The notes: generated from the sequence alone by a model not told the origin. Positions 50,289 through 58,711 are shown, counted from the stretch's first letter. The stretch is 64,000 nucleotides of DNA from Hamadaea flava (GCF_024172085.1 NZ_JAMZDZ010000001.1:1054001-1118000), one strand, 5' to 3'. A program made the numbers and translations.

Positions 50289-50321
50289 CTGTATCGATCC
50301 AGTGGTTCTGAATCGATACAG
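50289..50321. promoter_or_regulatory. LacI-family operator
   Basis: Perfect 10-bp arms CTGTATCGAT and ATCGATACAG separated by 13 bases. It lies 23 bases upstream of the lacI start. The ATCGAT half-site is typical for LacI-family dimers; the wide spacing suggests two half-sites that are each palindromic. Confidence 0.75.
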
Positions 50322-50326
50322 TACGC

Positions 50327-52654
50327 TCACCGCCGGAGCTTGGCAACCACCCAGGTCAATGCGGCCGAGGCCGCCACGGCGCAGAGCACACCGATCCCGT
50401 CGTTGCTCAGATCGCCGACGGTCAAGGCGGCGATCTCGGCGACCGGTGGCACCAGGGCCACCAGCGCGAACGCCCCGGCCGAGGCGGCGAGCAGCCCGAT
50501 CTTCCAGCCGTTCAAGGGGCGGGCGACGAGCAGCAGCACCCACCAGGCGACCAGGAACAGCGTCAGCGTCGCCGTCGACCGGTCGGCCTCCAGCGACGTC
50601 CCGCCGACTGCCCGGGCGAGGGCGTACGCCACGAAGGTGGCCGTCGCGCAGGCGATCCCGGCCGGAATGGCGAACCGCAGTACGCGCGGCACGAAGCCGG
50701 GCCGGGCGCGTTCGCTCGACGGCGCCAGGGCCAGGAAGAAGCCGGGGATGCCGATGGTCAGCGACGCCACGAGGGTGACGTGCCGGGGCAGGAACGGAAA
50801 GGGCAGCTGAGCCACCCCGACCGCCAGCGCCAGCAGGATCGAGTACGCCGTCTTGGTGAGGAACAGGTTGGCGACGCGCTCGATGTTGGCCAGCACCCGA
50901 CGGCCCTCCCCGAGGACCGACGGCAGCACCGAGAAGTCGTCGTCGAGCAGCACCACCTTGGCGACCGCCCGGGTGGCGCCGCTGCCGGAGCCCATCCCGA
51001 TGCCGAGGTCGGCCTCCTTCAGCGCGAGCGCGTCGTTGACCCCGTCACCGGTCATCGCGACCACGTGACCCCGGCCCCGCAGCGCTTCGACGAACTCCCG
51101 CTTCTGCTGCGGCGTGACCCGGCCGAAGACCGCGTGCTGCTCGACGGCGGCCACGAGGTCGTCCCCGCCGGTCGGCAGCGTCCGGGCGTCGCACGGATCC
51201 CCCGACCCCGGTACGCCCACCTGCCCGGCGATGGCCCCGACCGCCGCCGCATTGTCCCCGGAGATGACCTTCACGGTGACGTCCTGCTCGGCGAAGTACT
51301 TCAGGGTCGCCGGGGCGGCCGCCCGCAGTTTCTGCTCCAGCACGATCAGCGCCGCCGGCGTACGCCCGTCCGAAGAGGACAGCGACGGCGCGGTGGTCAG
51401 CACGAGCACCCGCAACCCTTGCGCGGCCAGCTCGCCCGCTCGCTTCGCAGTCGAGGAACCGGCCGGGAGCAGCACCTCCGGCGCACCGAGCAACCAGGCG
51501 CCCTGACCGTCGAAGTCCGCCCCCGAATATTTTCGCGCCGACGAGAAGACCTGCTTTTCGCGTACCCGCCAGGACGGAGCTTGACCCACCGCGTCGCCGA
51601 CGGCCTGCAGTGTGGCGTTGGGCCGATCGTCGGACTGGACCAGCGCGGACAGGACGGTACGCAGCCGGCCCTCGTCCTGGCCGTCGATCGGCTCGATGGT
51701 GCGCAGGCGCATGCCGGGCTCGGTGAGCGTGCCGGTCTTGTCGAGGCAGAGGGTGTCGACGCGCGCGAGCACCTCGACGGCGGGCAGTTCCTGGACCAGG
51801 CAGCGGCGGCGGCCCAGCCGGATCACGCCGACCGCGAACGCGACGCTGGTCATCAGCACGAGGCCCTCGGGAATCATCGGCACGACCCCGGCGACCGAGC
51901 CGATGACGGCCTCGGAGACGCTCGACCCCCGGGTGAACTGCGCGATCACCAGCAGCGCGCCCACCGGGATGATCACCCAGGTCAGCAGGCGCAGGAACCG
52001 GTTGATGCCCTGATACAGCTCCGACTGAGCCAGGCTGAACCGGCCCGCATCGGCCGCGATCTTCGCGGCGTACGCGTCGTCGCCGACCTTCGTCGCCCGG
52101 AACGCGCCGGCCCCGGCGACCGCGAAGCTGCCGGACAGGACGCGATCGCCGGTCGCCTTGTCCACGGGGTCCGACTCGCCGGTGAGCAGCGATTCGTCGA
52201 TCTCCAGATGGTCGCTCTCGACCACCTCGCCGTCGACCGGGGCCTTCTCCCCCGTCGCCAGGAGCACGACGTCGTCCAGCACGACCTGCTCCGGCGGGAC
52301 CTCGGCCTCCTTGCCGTCCCGGCGCACGCGCACCGGCGCCCGGCCGACGAGGGCCAGCTGGTCGAGGGTGCGCTTGGCCCGTAGCTCCTGGATCACGCCG
52401 ACCGCGCTGTTGACCACGATGATGAGGCCGAACAGCGCGTCGATCGGCGACCCGAACACCAGCACCAACGCGCACAACGCACCGATCAACGCGTTGAACC
52501 GGGTCAGGACGTTCGCCCGGACGATCTGCCCGACCGTGCGGCTGCCGCGTCCCGCGACCCGGTTCACCCGGCCGTCAGCGGCCCGCTCGGCCACCTCCCG
52601 CCCCGTCAGCCCTGTCAGCCCACCCTGCTCACCCTGCCCACCCACACCCCCCAT
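50327..52654 (-). CDS. P-type cation ATPase, CtpE-like
   Basis: A 775-residue membrane pump. The actuator motif is LTGES, the phosphorylation site DKTGTLTEPGM (Asp about residue 306), the nucleotide domain has ARKYSGADF and GAPEVLLPAG, and the hinge motif TGDGVNDALALKEADLG binds magnesium. TM4 carries VPMIPEGLVL, the PEGL of calcium-type and related pumps. The whole order resembles mycobacterial CtpE, which imports calcium, but the ion cannot be proved here. Ten membrane helices are expected; the last six follow the hinge region. Confidence 0.88.
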   Translation of the reverse strand: MGGVGGQGEQGGLTGLTGREVAERAADGRVNRVAGRGSRTVGQIVRANVLTRFNALIGALCALVLVFGSPIDALFGLIIVVNSAVGVIQELRAKRTLDQLALVGRAPVRVRRDGKEAEVPPEQVVLDDVVLLATGEKAPVDGEVVESDHLEIDESLLTGESDPVDKATGDRVLSGSFAVAGAGAFRATKVGDDAYAAKIAADAGRFSLAQSELYQGINRFLRLLTWVIIPVGALLVIAQFTRGSSVSEAVIGSVAGVVPMIPEGLVLMTSVAFAVGVIRLGRRRCLVQELPAVEVLARVDTLCLDKTGTLTEPGMRLRTIEPIDGQDEGRLRTVLSALVQSDDRPNATLQAVGDAVGQAPSWRVREKQVFSSARKYSGADFDGQGAWLLGAPEVLLPAGSSTAKRAGELAAQGLRVLVLTTAPSLSSSDGRTPAALIVLEQKLRAAAPATLKYFAEQDVTVKVISGDNAAAVGAIAGQVGVPGSGDPCDARTLPTGGDDLVAAVEQHAVFGRVTPQQKREFVEALRGRGHVVAMTGDGVNDALALKEADLGIGMGSGSGATRAVAKVVLLDDDFSVLPSVLGEGRRVLANIERVANLFLTKTAYSILLALAVGVAQLPFPFLPRHVTLVASLTIGIPGFFLALAPSSERARPGFVPRVLRFAIPAGIACATATFVAYALARAVGGTSLEADRSTATLTLFLVAWWVLLLVARPLNGWKIGLLAASAGAFALVALVPPVAEIAALTVGDLSNDGIGVLCAVAASAALTWVVAKLRR

Positions 52655-52667
52655 CCTGCGGCATCCC

Positions 52668-52766
52668 CGTCGTTTTCCGCGATCATGAACTAACGGGCGT
52701 GATCAACCGGTGTGTCGTGTCCGCCGCACCCTGATCAACTCCGGTGGACCATGATCAACGGTAGAT
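52668..52766 (-). repeat. Dispersed GATCATGA-type intergenic repeat, copy E
   Basis: On the minus strand: CGTTGATCATGG, AGTTGATCAGGGTGCGGCGG, CGACACACCGGTTGATCACG, and TTAGTTCATGATCGCGG. It is the most complete copy. It overlaps the end of a small gene (52755) and lies between that gene and the P-type ATPase start. Confidence 0.7.
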
Positions 52767-52952
52767 CGGGTCCCCCTGCGGCTCAGCGCTCGTCCGGTAG
52801 ACCGGCTCCTCCCCGGGCTCACGGAAGATGGGCGTGGCGGCGTCGGGCGTATCCCCGTCTGGCGGGGCCAGCGCGGCGACGGGCACCTCGTCGTCCACCG
52901 CTTCCGCGGTGTTCTCGTCTTCTTCGATCGGCTCGATGGCATCGCGGCTCAT
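52755..52952 (-). CDS. Small acidic hypothetical protein
   Basis: A 65-residue strongly acidic protein: MSRDAIEPIEEDENTAEAVD, then a proline-rich half (ALAPPDGDTPDAATPIFREPG) and the end PQGDPIYR. ATG at 52952 with AGAAGGG nine bases upstream. Likely intrinsically disordered. Only the ribosome site and reading frame support it. Confidence 0.5.
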   Translation of the reverse strand: MSRDAIEPIEEDENTAEAVDDEVPVAALAPPDGDTPDAATPIFREPGEEPVYRTSAEPQGDPIYR

Positions 52953-53041
52953 GGCATACATCCCTTCTGCCGTCCTTCACCTCAATCTTGCACAGGTCCG
53001 GCCGCCTCGCGACCGACGTTGACCATGCCCGGCCGGGGTGC

Positions 53042-53072
53042 TTGACCTCAACCATGGTTGAGAAGGCAGGCT
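53042..53072 (+). promoter_or_regulatory. MerR-type promoter/operator
   Basis: TTGACC, then a 19-base spacer containing the perfect palindrome CTCAACCATGGTTGAG (53047-53062), then CAGGCT. The long 19-base spacer with the dyad in it is the mark of a MerR-family (including SoxR-like) activated promoter. Drives the quinone oxidoreductase gene, whose ATG is 9 bases on. No merR gene is in the window. Confidence 0.7.
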
Positions 53073-53080
53073 GGGGAACC

Positions 53081-53983
53081 ATGAGAGCAGTCGTCTTCGA
53101 CCAGTTCGGCCCGCCTGATGTGCTTCGTCTCGCGGAGTTGCCCGATCCGTCGGCCGGACCCGGCCAGCTACGCGTACGCGTGCAGGCCGCCGGGGTGCAG
53201 CCGTTCGACGTCGGCGTGCGTACCGGGACGATGCCCTGGGTGCAGGCCGCCTTCCCGCAGCAGATCGGCCAGGAGTACGCCGGCATCGTCGACCAGGTTG
53301 GCGAAGGGGTCACCGGCTGGGCCGAGGGAGACGAAGTCCTCGGGTCGACCATGCTCAACGCCGTCGCCGAGTACGTCGTCGTCCCGGCGGAGAACGCCGT
53401 CCGCAAGCCCGCCGAGCTGGACTTCCCCAGCGCCGCCGCACTGGTCGCCGCGTCGCAGACCGCCTCCGGGGCGCTGCTGGAACTCAAGGTCGCCGCGGGC
53501 GAGACCCTGCTCGTGCACGCCGCCGCCGGATCGGTCGGCACCATCGCCGTCCAGCTAGCCCGGCTGGCCGGGGCGACCGTGGTCGGCACCGCCGGCCCGG
53601 CCAACCACGACTATCTGCGTACGCTCGGCGCACTGCCCGTCGCGTACGGGGACGGGTTGGTGGAGCGAGTCCGGGCGGTCGCGCCGCAGGGCGTCGACGT
53701 GGCGCTCGACGCCGCCGGGCGAGGGGCGATCGCCGCCTCCGTCGAACTCGTCGCCGACCGGGACCGGATCGGCACCATCGTGGACGACGCGGCCGCGGCC
53801 GAATACGGCACCCGGGTCGTCCGGGCCGGTCGCTCCCCACAACGGCTGGCCGAGGTGGTCGCCCTCGCCGCTGCGGGCAAGATCGTGCTGCCCGTCCGCG
53901 CGTACTCAGTGGACGATGTGGTCGCCGCCCACGAAGCGGTGGAGTCCGGCCACGGCCGAGGCAAGGTCGTGGTCACCCTCTAG
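53081..53983 (+). CDS. Quinone oxidoreductase-type medium-chain dehydrogenase
   Basis: A 300-residue zinc-independent MDR enzyme that reduces quinones or enones with NADPH. VFDQFGPPDVLRLAELPDPS is the typical start; the cofactor site is LLVHAAAGSVGTIAVQLARL (AAGSVG), and the end ESGHGRGKVVVTL is the family C-terminus. No zinc-ligand cysteines are present. ATG at 53081 after GGGGAACC. The MerR-type operator directly upstream suggests induction by a reactive or toxic compound. Confidence 0.9.
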   Translation: MRAVVFDQFGPPDVLRLAELPDPSAGPGQLRVRVQAAGVQPFDVGVRTGTMPWVQAAFPQQIGQEYAGIVDQVGEGVTGWAEGDEVLGSTMLNAVAEYVVVPAENAVRKPAELDFPSAAALVAASQTASGALLELKVAAGETLLVHAAAGSVGTIAVQLARLAGATVVGTAGPANHDYLRTLGALPVAYGDGLVERVRAVAPQGVDVALDAAGRGAIAASVELVADRDRIGTIVDDAAAAEYGTRVVRAGRSPQRLAEVVALAAAGKIVLPVRAYSVDDVVAAHEAVESGHGRGKVVVTL

Positions 53984-54006
53984 AACCTGCCCCCGCGGGC
54001 CGCTCT

Positions 54007-54073
54007 TCATGCAGATCACGGTTACGCATGCCTCCGTCGCCGTAGATGGCATGCGTAACCGTGATCTGCATGA
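54007..54073. terminator. 26-bp perfect hairpin between convergent genes
   Basis: Two perfectly complementary 26-base arms (54007-54032 and 54048-54073; loop 15 bases). The arm contains TGCAGATCACGGTTACGCAT. Lies between the oxidoreductase stop (53983) and the SCO6745-like gene stop (54114). No T-tract is present. Acts as a terminator in both directions or is a mobile palindrome. Confidence 0.75.
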
Positions 54074-54113
54074 GGCCGACGGCGCGAGCCGACCAACGAG
54101 CCGACCAAGCAGG

Positions 54114-54947
54114 TCACACTCGCGGCAGGCCGATCGGGTTGATCGCCGGAATCGACCGCGCCGCCGCCCGGGCGAGCGGGGTGAGCAGTTCGACGAGCCG
54201 GCCGGTCGAGCCGAGCGCGCGCCAGGGCCGCATCGCAGCGTCGTCGGTGATCGCCTCGATCCGCCGGTACGCCTCAACCGCAGTGGTCGTAGCGGTCCCC
54301 GCCGACGTCAGCCAGCCCCGCTGATGCAGGCGGCCGATGGCGGACGCCCATTCCTCGTCGGTCCAGCCTCGGGCTGGTTGCAGCGTCTCGCGGGACAGGT
54401 CGAGCCCGGAACGCCAGGCGAGCGCCTCGCAGCCGTCGAGACCGGCCGTCACCAGGGCGGCCACGTGCCCGTCGCCCCGGTGCTCGCGCAGCACCGTCGC
54501 GGCCTGCCAGAGCCGGGCGTACGGGTCGTCCGGCATCGGCAGGGCGAGGTTGGCCGCGCCGAGAACGCGTCCAGCAGTGTCGGCTGCGAGCGCGGTCTGG
54601 CTGAGCAGCTCGGCCGCCTCGGCGATGCGCTCGGTGCCGACACCGGCCAGCAGACCCTTCAGTGCCGCGACCGCGCCGGCCTGCCGTGCCTGCAGGGCGG
54701 CGGCCGGAGTGGCCCGGCTCCAAACGTCGGGCAGAGCGCGGGCCACCGTCGCCGGGGCGAACCCGAAGAACGCCGCCACCACGGGGGCGGGGCCGACCGG
54801 GCCGAGCACGGCGGCCCGCCCGGCGAAGTAGCCCCGCCAGAATCCGCGCAGGCCGGCCGCCTCGAAGTGCTCGCGCGCCTCGGGCGCGAAGTAGGTCACC
54901 GCGTGGAGCGGTTCGAACAGTGTCCACATGCGACGCGCGAGATGCAT
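54114..54947 (-). CDS. SCO6745-family helix-turn-helix-fold protein
   Basis: A 277-residue protein of the actinobacterial SCO6745/SalK group: MHLARRMWTLFEPLHAVTYF and FEAAGLRGFWRGYFAGRAAVLGP at the start (best read as ARRMWTLFEPLHAVTYF), VVAAFFGFAPATVARALPDVW, then ARGWTDEEWASAIGRLHQRGWL, a winged-helix-like segment, near residue 215. It is soluble and its function is unproved; homologues occur beside natural-product genes and in many actinomycete cores. The start ATG at 54947 lies 10 bases after the stop of the membrane-protein gene. Confidence 0.82.
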   Translation of the reverse strand: MHLARRMWTLFEPLHAVTYFAPEAREHFEAAGLRGFWRGYFAGRAAVLGPVGPAPVVAAFFGFAPATVARALPDVWSRATPAAALQARQAGAVAALKGLLAGVGTERIAEAAELLSQTALAADTAGRVLGAANLALPMPDDPYARLWQAATVLREHRGDGHVAALVTAGLDGCEALAWRSGLDLSRETLQPARGWTDEEWASAIGRLHQRGWLTSAGTATTTAVEAYRRIEAITDDAAMRPWRALGSTGRLVELLTPLARAAARSIPAINPIGLPRV

Positions 54948-54957
54948 GGCGCCGGCC

Positions 54958-55437
54958 CTAGTCGGCGTCCAGGGCGTGCTTGCGCCGCAGGTACTTCTCC
55001 CGGAACTCCAGCGGCACGAAGACCAGAGTGATCACGACGTCGGCGACGATCGCCCACAGGATGACCGTCCACGGGTCGAGGTGCGGCAGGCCGGCGCTCT
55101 CGGCCCAGCTCGTCTTGAGTCCGAGCGGCGGGAAGCCCTCCCAGAACAGGAACCACAGCAGCGGGCCGAGACCGACGGCGAGCCCGTATGCCGTGTAGTG
55201 CCCGGCGTGCGAGAACCCGATGCCGAGCAGGACCGCCAGGATCAGGAAGACCACGACGGCGACGCGCTGGCCGCTCTGCGACGGGAAGCCGTCGGTGATC
55301 ACCTCGCCGAGCGACTTGCCGCTGTTGAGCACCTGCCGCCAGAAGACGGCCAGAAGCACGATCGCCCCGACGATGACGACGGCGAAGAGCAACCCCCGGA
55401 ATATCTTCGCGCCGCCGCTGGTCTCTGTTTCGGACAT
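54958..55437 (-). CDS. Small membrane protein
   Basis: A 159-residue protein with four hydrophobic helices: LLFAVVIVGAIVLLAVFW, VAVVVFLILAVLLGIGF, YGLAVGLGPLLWFLFW and VILWAIVADVVITLVFVPLEF. The N-terminus MSETETSGGAKIF and C-terminus EKYLRRKHALDAD are cytosolic. ATG at 55437. Its stop is 11 bases from the SCO6745-like gene start, so the two form an operon. No family recognised. Confidence 0.7.
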   Translation of the reverse strand: MSETETSGGAKIFRGLLFAVVIVGAIVLLAVFWRQVLNSGKSLGEVITDGFPSQSGQRVAVVVFLILAVLLGIGFSHAGHYTAYGLAVGLGPLLWFLFWEGFPPLGLKTSWAESAGLPHLDPWTVILWAIVADVVITLVFVPLEFREKYLRRKHALDAD

Positions 55438-55515
55438 GCCTTTGTTCTCCTCCCCTTGGGGGCCGGCACGAGGGTCCCGGCCCCGAACGCCGACACGCTA
55501 CTGGAAAGAGTCCAC

Positions 55516-56454
55516 TCAGGCAGCGCGTCGCTGAGTGCCGCCGCGGCGGGCCGCCGATGCGCCCACAGATCGTCTCATCGAAGTAGATGCGTTGCGACGC
55601 CCGGCCGAACCGAAGTCGGCGACCGAAGGGGTGACGTCGGCGTCGCACCCGGACGAGACCACATGCAGCTCATACGCGGTGTCATCGAGTTCGGCCGCGC
55701 ACTCATGCCGTGTCGCCGCGAGGTCCTCGACCTCGCCCACACCGGCCGCCGTGCGGACCGCGTACGCCGCGAGCCGCTGGGCGCTGTCGTTGATCCGATC
55801 CTGCCGGGCGCGGATCGCGGTGGCCTGGGCCGCCAGCGCCGCCCGCTCCCGGCGGCGTCCTTCCAGCCGCAGGTGCTCCGCCCGGCGACGCGCCTCGGCG
55901 GCGATGCCCCGGGCCCCGGAGACCAGGGCGGCGTCGGGGTTGATCGGCCGCGCCGCTACCTCCGCCCAGGCCGCGTGCGCGGCCCGCTGCCGCTCGTGCA
56001 TCCGCTCGCGACGGCTGGCCGCCTGCTGTGAGATGGACGCCAACAGCTGCCCGTCGGCGTCGCACCACGCGGCCAGCAGGTTGAGGACCCGCTGCTCGAC
56101 GCGAGCGGGCAGGTCGCCCGCGAGCGGCACGCCCCGCGCCGAACTGCCGTCCGGGTCGTGGTCGAGGGCGTGGACGACGTCCAGCGGAGTCCACCCGGCC
56201 TCGAAGAACCGGCTGAGGCGGCGGCGCAGCTCGGGCGGCTGCAACTCACGCAGGCTCACCAACTCGTAGAGCAGCCAGCGGACGGCCTGCTCCTGCGCGG
56301 CCCGCCCGACCGGCACCCGCGCGGGATCGATCGAGGAGTGGCCGAACGCCCAGTAGGGGTGGCACTCGGGACAGCGGCGTTCACTGTCGCCCAGGTCGAA
56401 CCTGCGCGTCTGCTGATCGCATCGGCCGCACCAAGGCGGCATCTCCATCGCCAT
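55516..56454 (-). CDS. Hypothetical protein with N-terminal zinc-ribbon-like motif
   Basis: A 312-residue soluble protein. The N-terminus has CGRC and CPEC separated by 16 residues (PPWCGRCDQQTRRFDLGD and RRCPECHPYW), a four-cysteine zinc finger. Behind it a helical region reads LLYELVSLRELQPPELRRRL, FFEAGWTPLDVVHALDHDPDG, and a long alanine/arginine-rich coil from about residue 125. The pattern of a zinc ribbon plus a LysM-free helical region recalls plasmid- or replication-linked actinomycete proteins, but I cannot assign it. ATG at 56454, GGGAG ten bases upstream. Confidence 0.65.
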   Translation of the reverse strand: MAMEMPPWCGRCDQQTRRFDLGDSERRCPECHPYWAFGHSSIDPARVPVGRAAQEQAVRWLLYELVSLRELQPPELRRRLSRFFEAGWTPLDVVHALDHDPDGSSARGVPLAGDLPARVEQRVLNLLAAWCDADGQLLASISQQAASRRERMHERQRAAHAAWAEVAARPINPDAALVSGARGIAAEARRRAEHLRLEGRRRERAALAAQATAIRARQDRINDSAQRLAAYAVRTAAGVGEVEDLAATRHECAAELDDTAYELHVVSSGCDADVTPSVADFGSAGRRNASTSMRRSVGASAARRGGTQRRAA

Positions 56455-56585
56455 GACCGGAACTCCCTGCTGTCTGTGGCAGCGGTTAGGGGTGAAGCAC
56501 CTGTCATGGCCGACGATAACGGTGAGGTACGACAAAAACTCCGAGCGTTACCCGAACACGCGTCCCAACTGGACGTTCCGGCTGG

Positions 56586-57236
56586 TCAGAGGTTCGCGAG
56601 CAGATCCGCCAAATCCGTCGGGCGGCTGTACATCGGCCAGTGGTCCCCCATCAGCTCGACCACATCGGCCCCCTGAAGCCGGGCGAAAAACGGATGGCCC
56701 GCCGCGATCATCCCGCGTACCTGATCGGCCGGGAAGGAGCAGGTGACCAAGGTCTGCGGGAGCGTCGCGTACTCCGGCGTGTAGTGGACGCCTTGTGTCA
56801 CCGAGGCGAACGGGTGCGGCCGACCTTCGGCGCGCACCGCCTCCGGCACTCCGGCGGGCACCGGCACCAGGCCGTCGACCACCGCGGCCCGGGTCTGCTC
56901 CTGCTCCTCCGGCGCGGTGGTGTCGAACTGCGACACTCCGTCCGGCAGCGGCCCACTGTCCACATAGACCACGCGGCCGATCCGGTCCGCGGCCTGCCCG
57001 GCCGCCGTCGACACCACCATGCCGCCGTAGCTGTGGCCGACCAGCACCACGTCCCGCAGATCGTTCTTCTCCAGGACCGCGATCACCTCGGCAACGTGCG
57101 CGTCCAGATCCGTGCCCGGCTCCAGGCTCAGATCCAACGGGTACGCCGAATGCCCGAGCGCGGTCAGCCGGCTCACCACGTCCCGCCAGGCCGAAGCGCC
57201 GAGCCACATGCCGGGGACCAGTACGAATGTCGTCAT
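56586..57236 (-). CDS. Alpha/beta hydrolase
   Basis: A 216-residue hydrolase of the MhpC/esterase type. LVPGMWLGASAWRDV is the oxyanion region, the nucleophile is in VVLVGHSYGGMVVS (S about residue 71), a Pro-rich lid follows, and the C-terminal H is in ELMGDHWPMYSRP (H about 204). ATG at 57236 sits seven bases after a TAGCGT box, so it is probably leaderless. Substrate unknown. Confidence 0.88.
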   Translation of the reverse strand: MTTFVLVPGMWLGASAWRDVVSRLTALGHSAYPLDLSLEPGTDLDAHVAEVIAVLEKNDLRDVVLVGHSYGGMVVSTAAGQAADRIGRVVYVDSGPLPDGVSQFDTTAPEEQEQTRAAVVDGLVPVPAGVPEAVRAEGRPHPFASVTQGVHYTPEYATLPQTLVTCSFPADQVRGMIAAGHPFFARLQGADVVELMGDHWPMYSRPTDLADLLANL

Positions 57237-57286
57237 GTCTGCCACGCTAACCCCCATTGCGGACAGCTCCTGTCCCCATTAGTCGA

Positions 57287-57359
57287 TGATCATTGCGTCA
57301 GCCATGCTGTTTGACCGGACATCTCGCCGCGCGAACCGACATGGCTGGCGCGGTGATCA
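57287..57359 (-). terminator. Hairpin overlapping the stop codon of the winged-helix gene
   Basis: TGATCA-tt-GCGTCAGCCATG (57287-57306) pairs with CATGGCTGGCGC-gg-TGATCA (57340-57359): 18 pairs with one 2x2 loop and one G-U. The right arm includes the stop codon of the 57357-58529 gene. Confidence 0.6.
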
Positions 57360-58529
57360 CGAGAGGAGGGTCCGTTCGAGGTCGCTGTGGCGACGGCCGC
57401 GCGGCGCGATCCGCAGGTCGCCGAGCCAGCCCTGCAACCGGCCGACCGCCTGCTCGATCTCGGCGATCTTGTCCGCGCCCACGTCCTCGAGGAGCCGGAA
57501 CACGATCTCGCCGTCCGCCCGCTGCGCCCAGCCGCCGACGATGCGCCCGTCGCTCCACACCGTCGGGCTGACGTTGCCCGTCCGGTCGAACACCGCCCCG
57601 GAGTGCTCGCCGAGGTACCACTCCCGGGCGGACCAGCCCATCGGCGTCGGGTCGAGCGCGGGCAGCAGCGCAACCCACGGCTCCGGATCCGCGACCGGAT
57701 CGACGTCCTCCGGCAGCACGAAACCGACCTCGCCGTCGAGGTCCACTTCGACCGCGCCGATCGCGGCCAGCGTCTTGCGGGCCTGGGTGAGCGTCCAACC
57801 GGCCCACCATTTGAGGTCGGCCGCAGGCGCCGGGCCGAACGCGGCCAGCCAGGTCCTGGCCAGCTCGGCGCGGGCTTGCTCCTCGGCCACCTCCGGTACG
57901 CCGCCCGGCAGCCATTGCTGCATGGGCGACCAGGTCCACTGCGTGTTCGTCCAGGTGCCCCCGGCGGGACGGCCCCGGACGATCCGGCCCTCGACGGCGA
58001 GCAGGAACAGGATCCACGCAGTGATCGTCTGCTTGGCCTCATACGGCTTGCCGGGCGCGACGGTGATCTGCGTACGCAGTCTCGGCTCGTCGACGGACAG
58101 CTGCGCCGCCGTCGCCTCGCCGCGCGCGGCCAGCGCCGTCTCCGCGGCCCGTTCGAGCTCCGCCAGCCAAGCGGCGTCCCCCGCGCCCGCCTCGGTGATC
58201 AGCTTGACGTAGGTCTTCCGCGACTGCGCCGCCACCGCCAGCGCACAGGCCCGCTGGATCGCCGGGACGAGGTCGACCGGGGCGACGAACAACGTACGCC
58301 GCATGCCGTGCAGGCGCAGAAGCGTGCGATCGGCGTACAACGCCTTGTCGAGGGCTTCCACGGTCGCGCCGGGATATCGGGCGAAGACCGACAGATACAC
58401 CGTCGCCGGATCGGTGGCGTGCAGTACGCCCACCGCCCGCACCGCCTCGTCGATCGACGCCGCCGGGGTGCTGAGCCGATGCCGCCGAGCCAGTCTCGCC
58501 CGCCGCTCGGCCACGGTGATCTTCCGCAT
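57357..58529 (-). CDS. Winged-helix DNA-binding (HTH_42, AlkZ-like) protein
   Basis: A 390-residue protein of the family that includes the DNA glycosylases AlkZ and AlkX (YcaQ). The N-terminal block ARLARRHRLSTPAASIDEAV, RAVGVLHATDPATVYLSVFA fits, followed by HGMRRTLFVAPVDLVPAIQ and, later, ADLKWWAGWTLTQARKTLAA and VFDRTGNVSPTVWSDGRIVGGW. In characterised members the catalytic QxQ, QxD or QxE motif follows the first helix; here the equivalent spot reads HATD, without glutamine, so glycosylase activity is doubtful or of another subtype. ATG at 58529, GGGGGC upstream. Confidence 0.82.
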   Translation of the reverse strand: MRKITVAERRARLARRHRLSTPAASIDEAVRAVGVLHATDPATVYLSVFARYPGATVEALDKALYADRTLLRLHGMRRTLFVAPVDLVPAIQRACALAVAAQSRKTYVKLITEAGAGDAAWLAELERAAETALAARGEATAAQLSVDEPRLRTQITVAPGKPYEAKQTITAWILFLLAVEGRIVRGRPAGGTWTNTQWTWSPMQQWLPGGVPEVAEEQARAELARTWLAAFGPAPAADLKWWAGWTLTQARKTLAAIGAVEVDLDGEVGFVLPEDVDPVADPEPWVALLPALDPTPMGWSAREWYLGEHSGAVFDRTGNVSPTVWSDGRIVGGWAQRADGEIVFRLLEDVGADKIAEIEQAVGRLQGWLGDLRIAPRGRRHSDLERTLLS

Positions 58530-58589
58530 GCCCCCGTTGATACCAGACCCCACCGACACCGCTCCGTCATCCGCCGTCGATCATGCCGC

Positions 58590-58680
58590 CGAGGCGTTGA
58601 TCATGGGGTTTCAGCCGCGACACACCGGTTGATCACGACCGTTAGTTCATGATCGCGCGGAAAATGGCGGGAGCGCGGCG
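58590..58680 (+). repeat. Dispersed GATCATGA-type intergenic repeat, copy B
   Basis: Plus strand: GCGTTGATCATGGGGTT, CGACACACCGGTTGATCACG, CCGTTAGTTCATGATCGCGC, GGAAAA. Lies between the divergent genes at 58529 and 58712, so it could also affect their promoters. Confidence 0.7.
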
Positions 58681-58711
58681 GGGAGGGGGCGGAAGGGGGT
58701 ATGCAGGAGGA

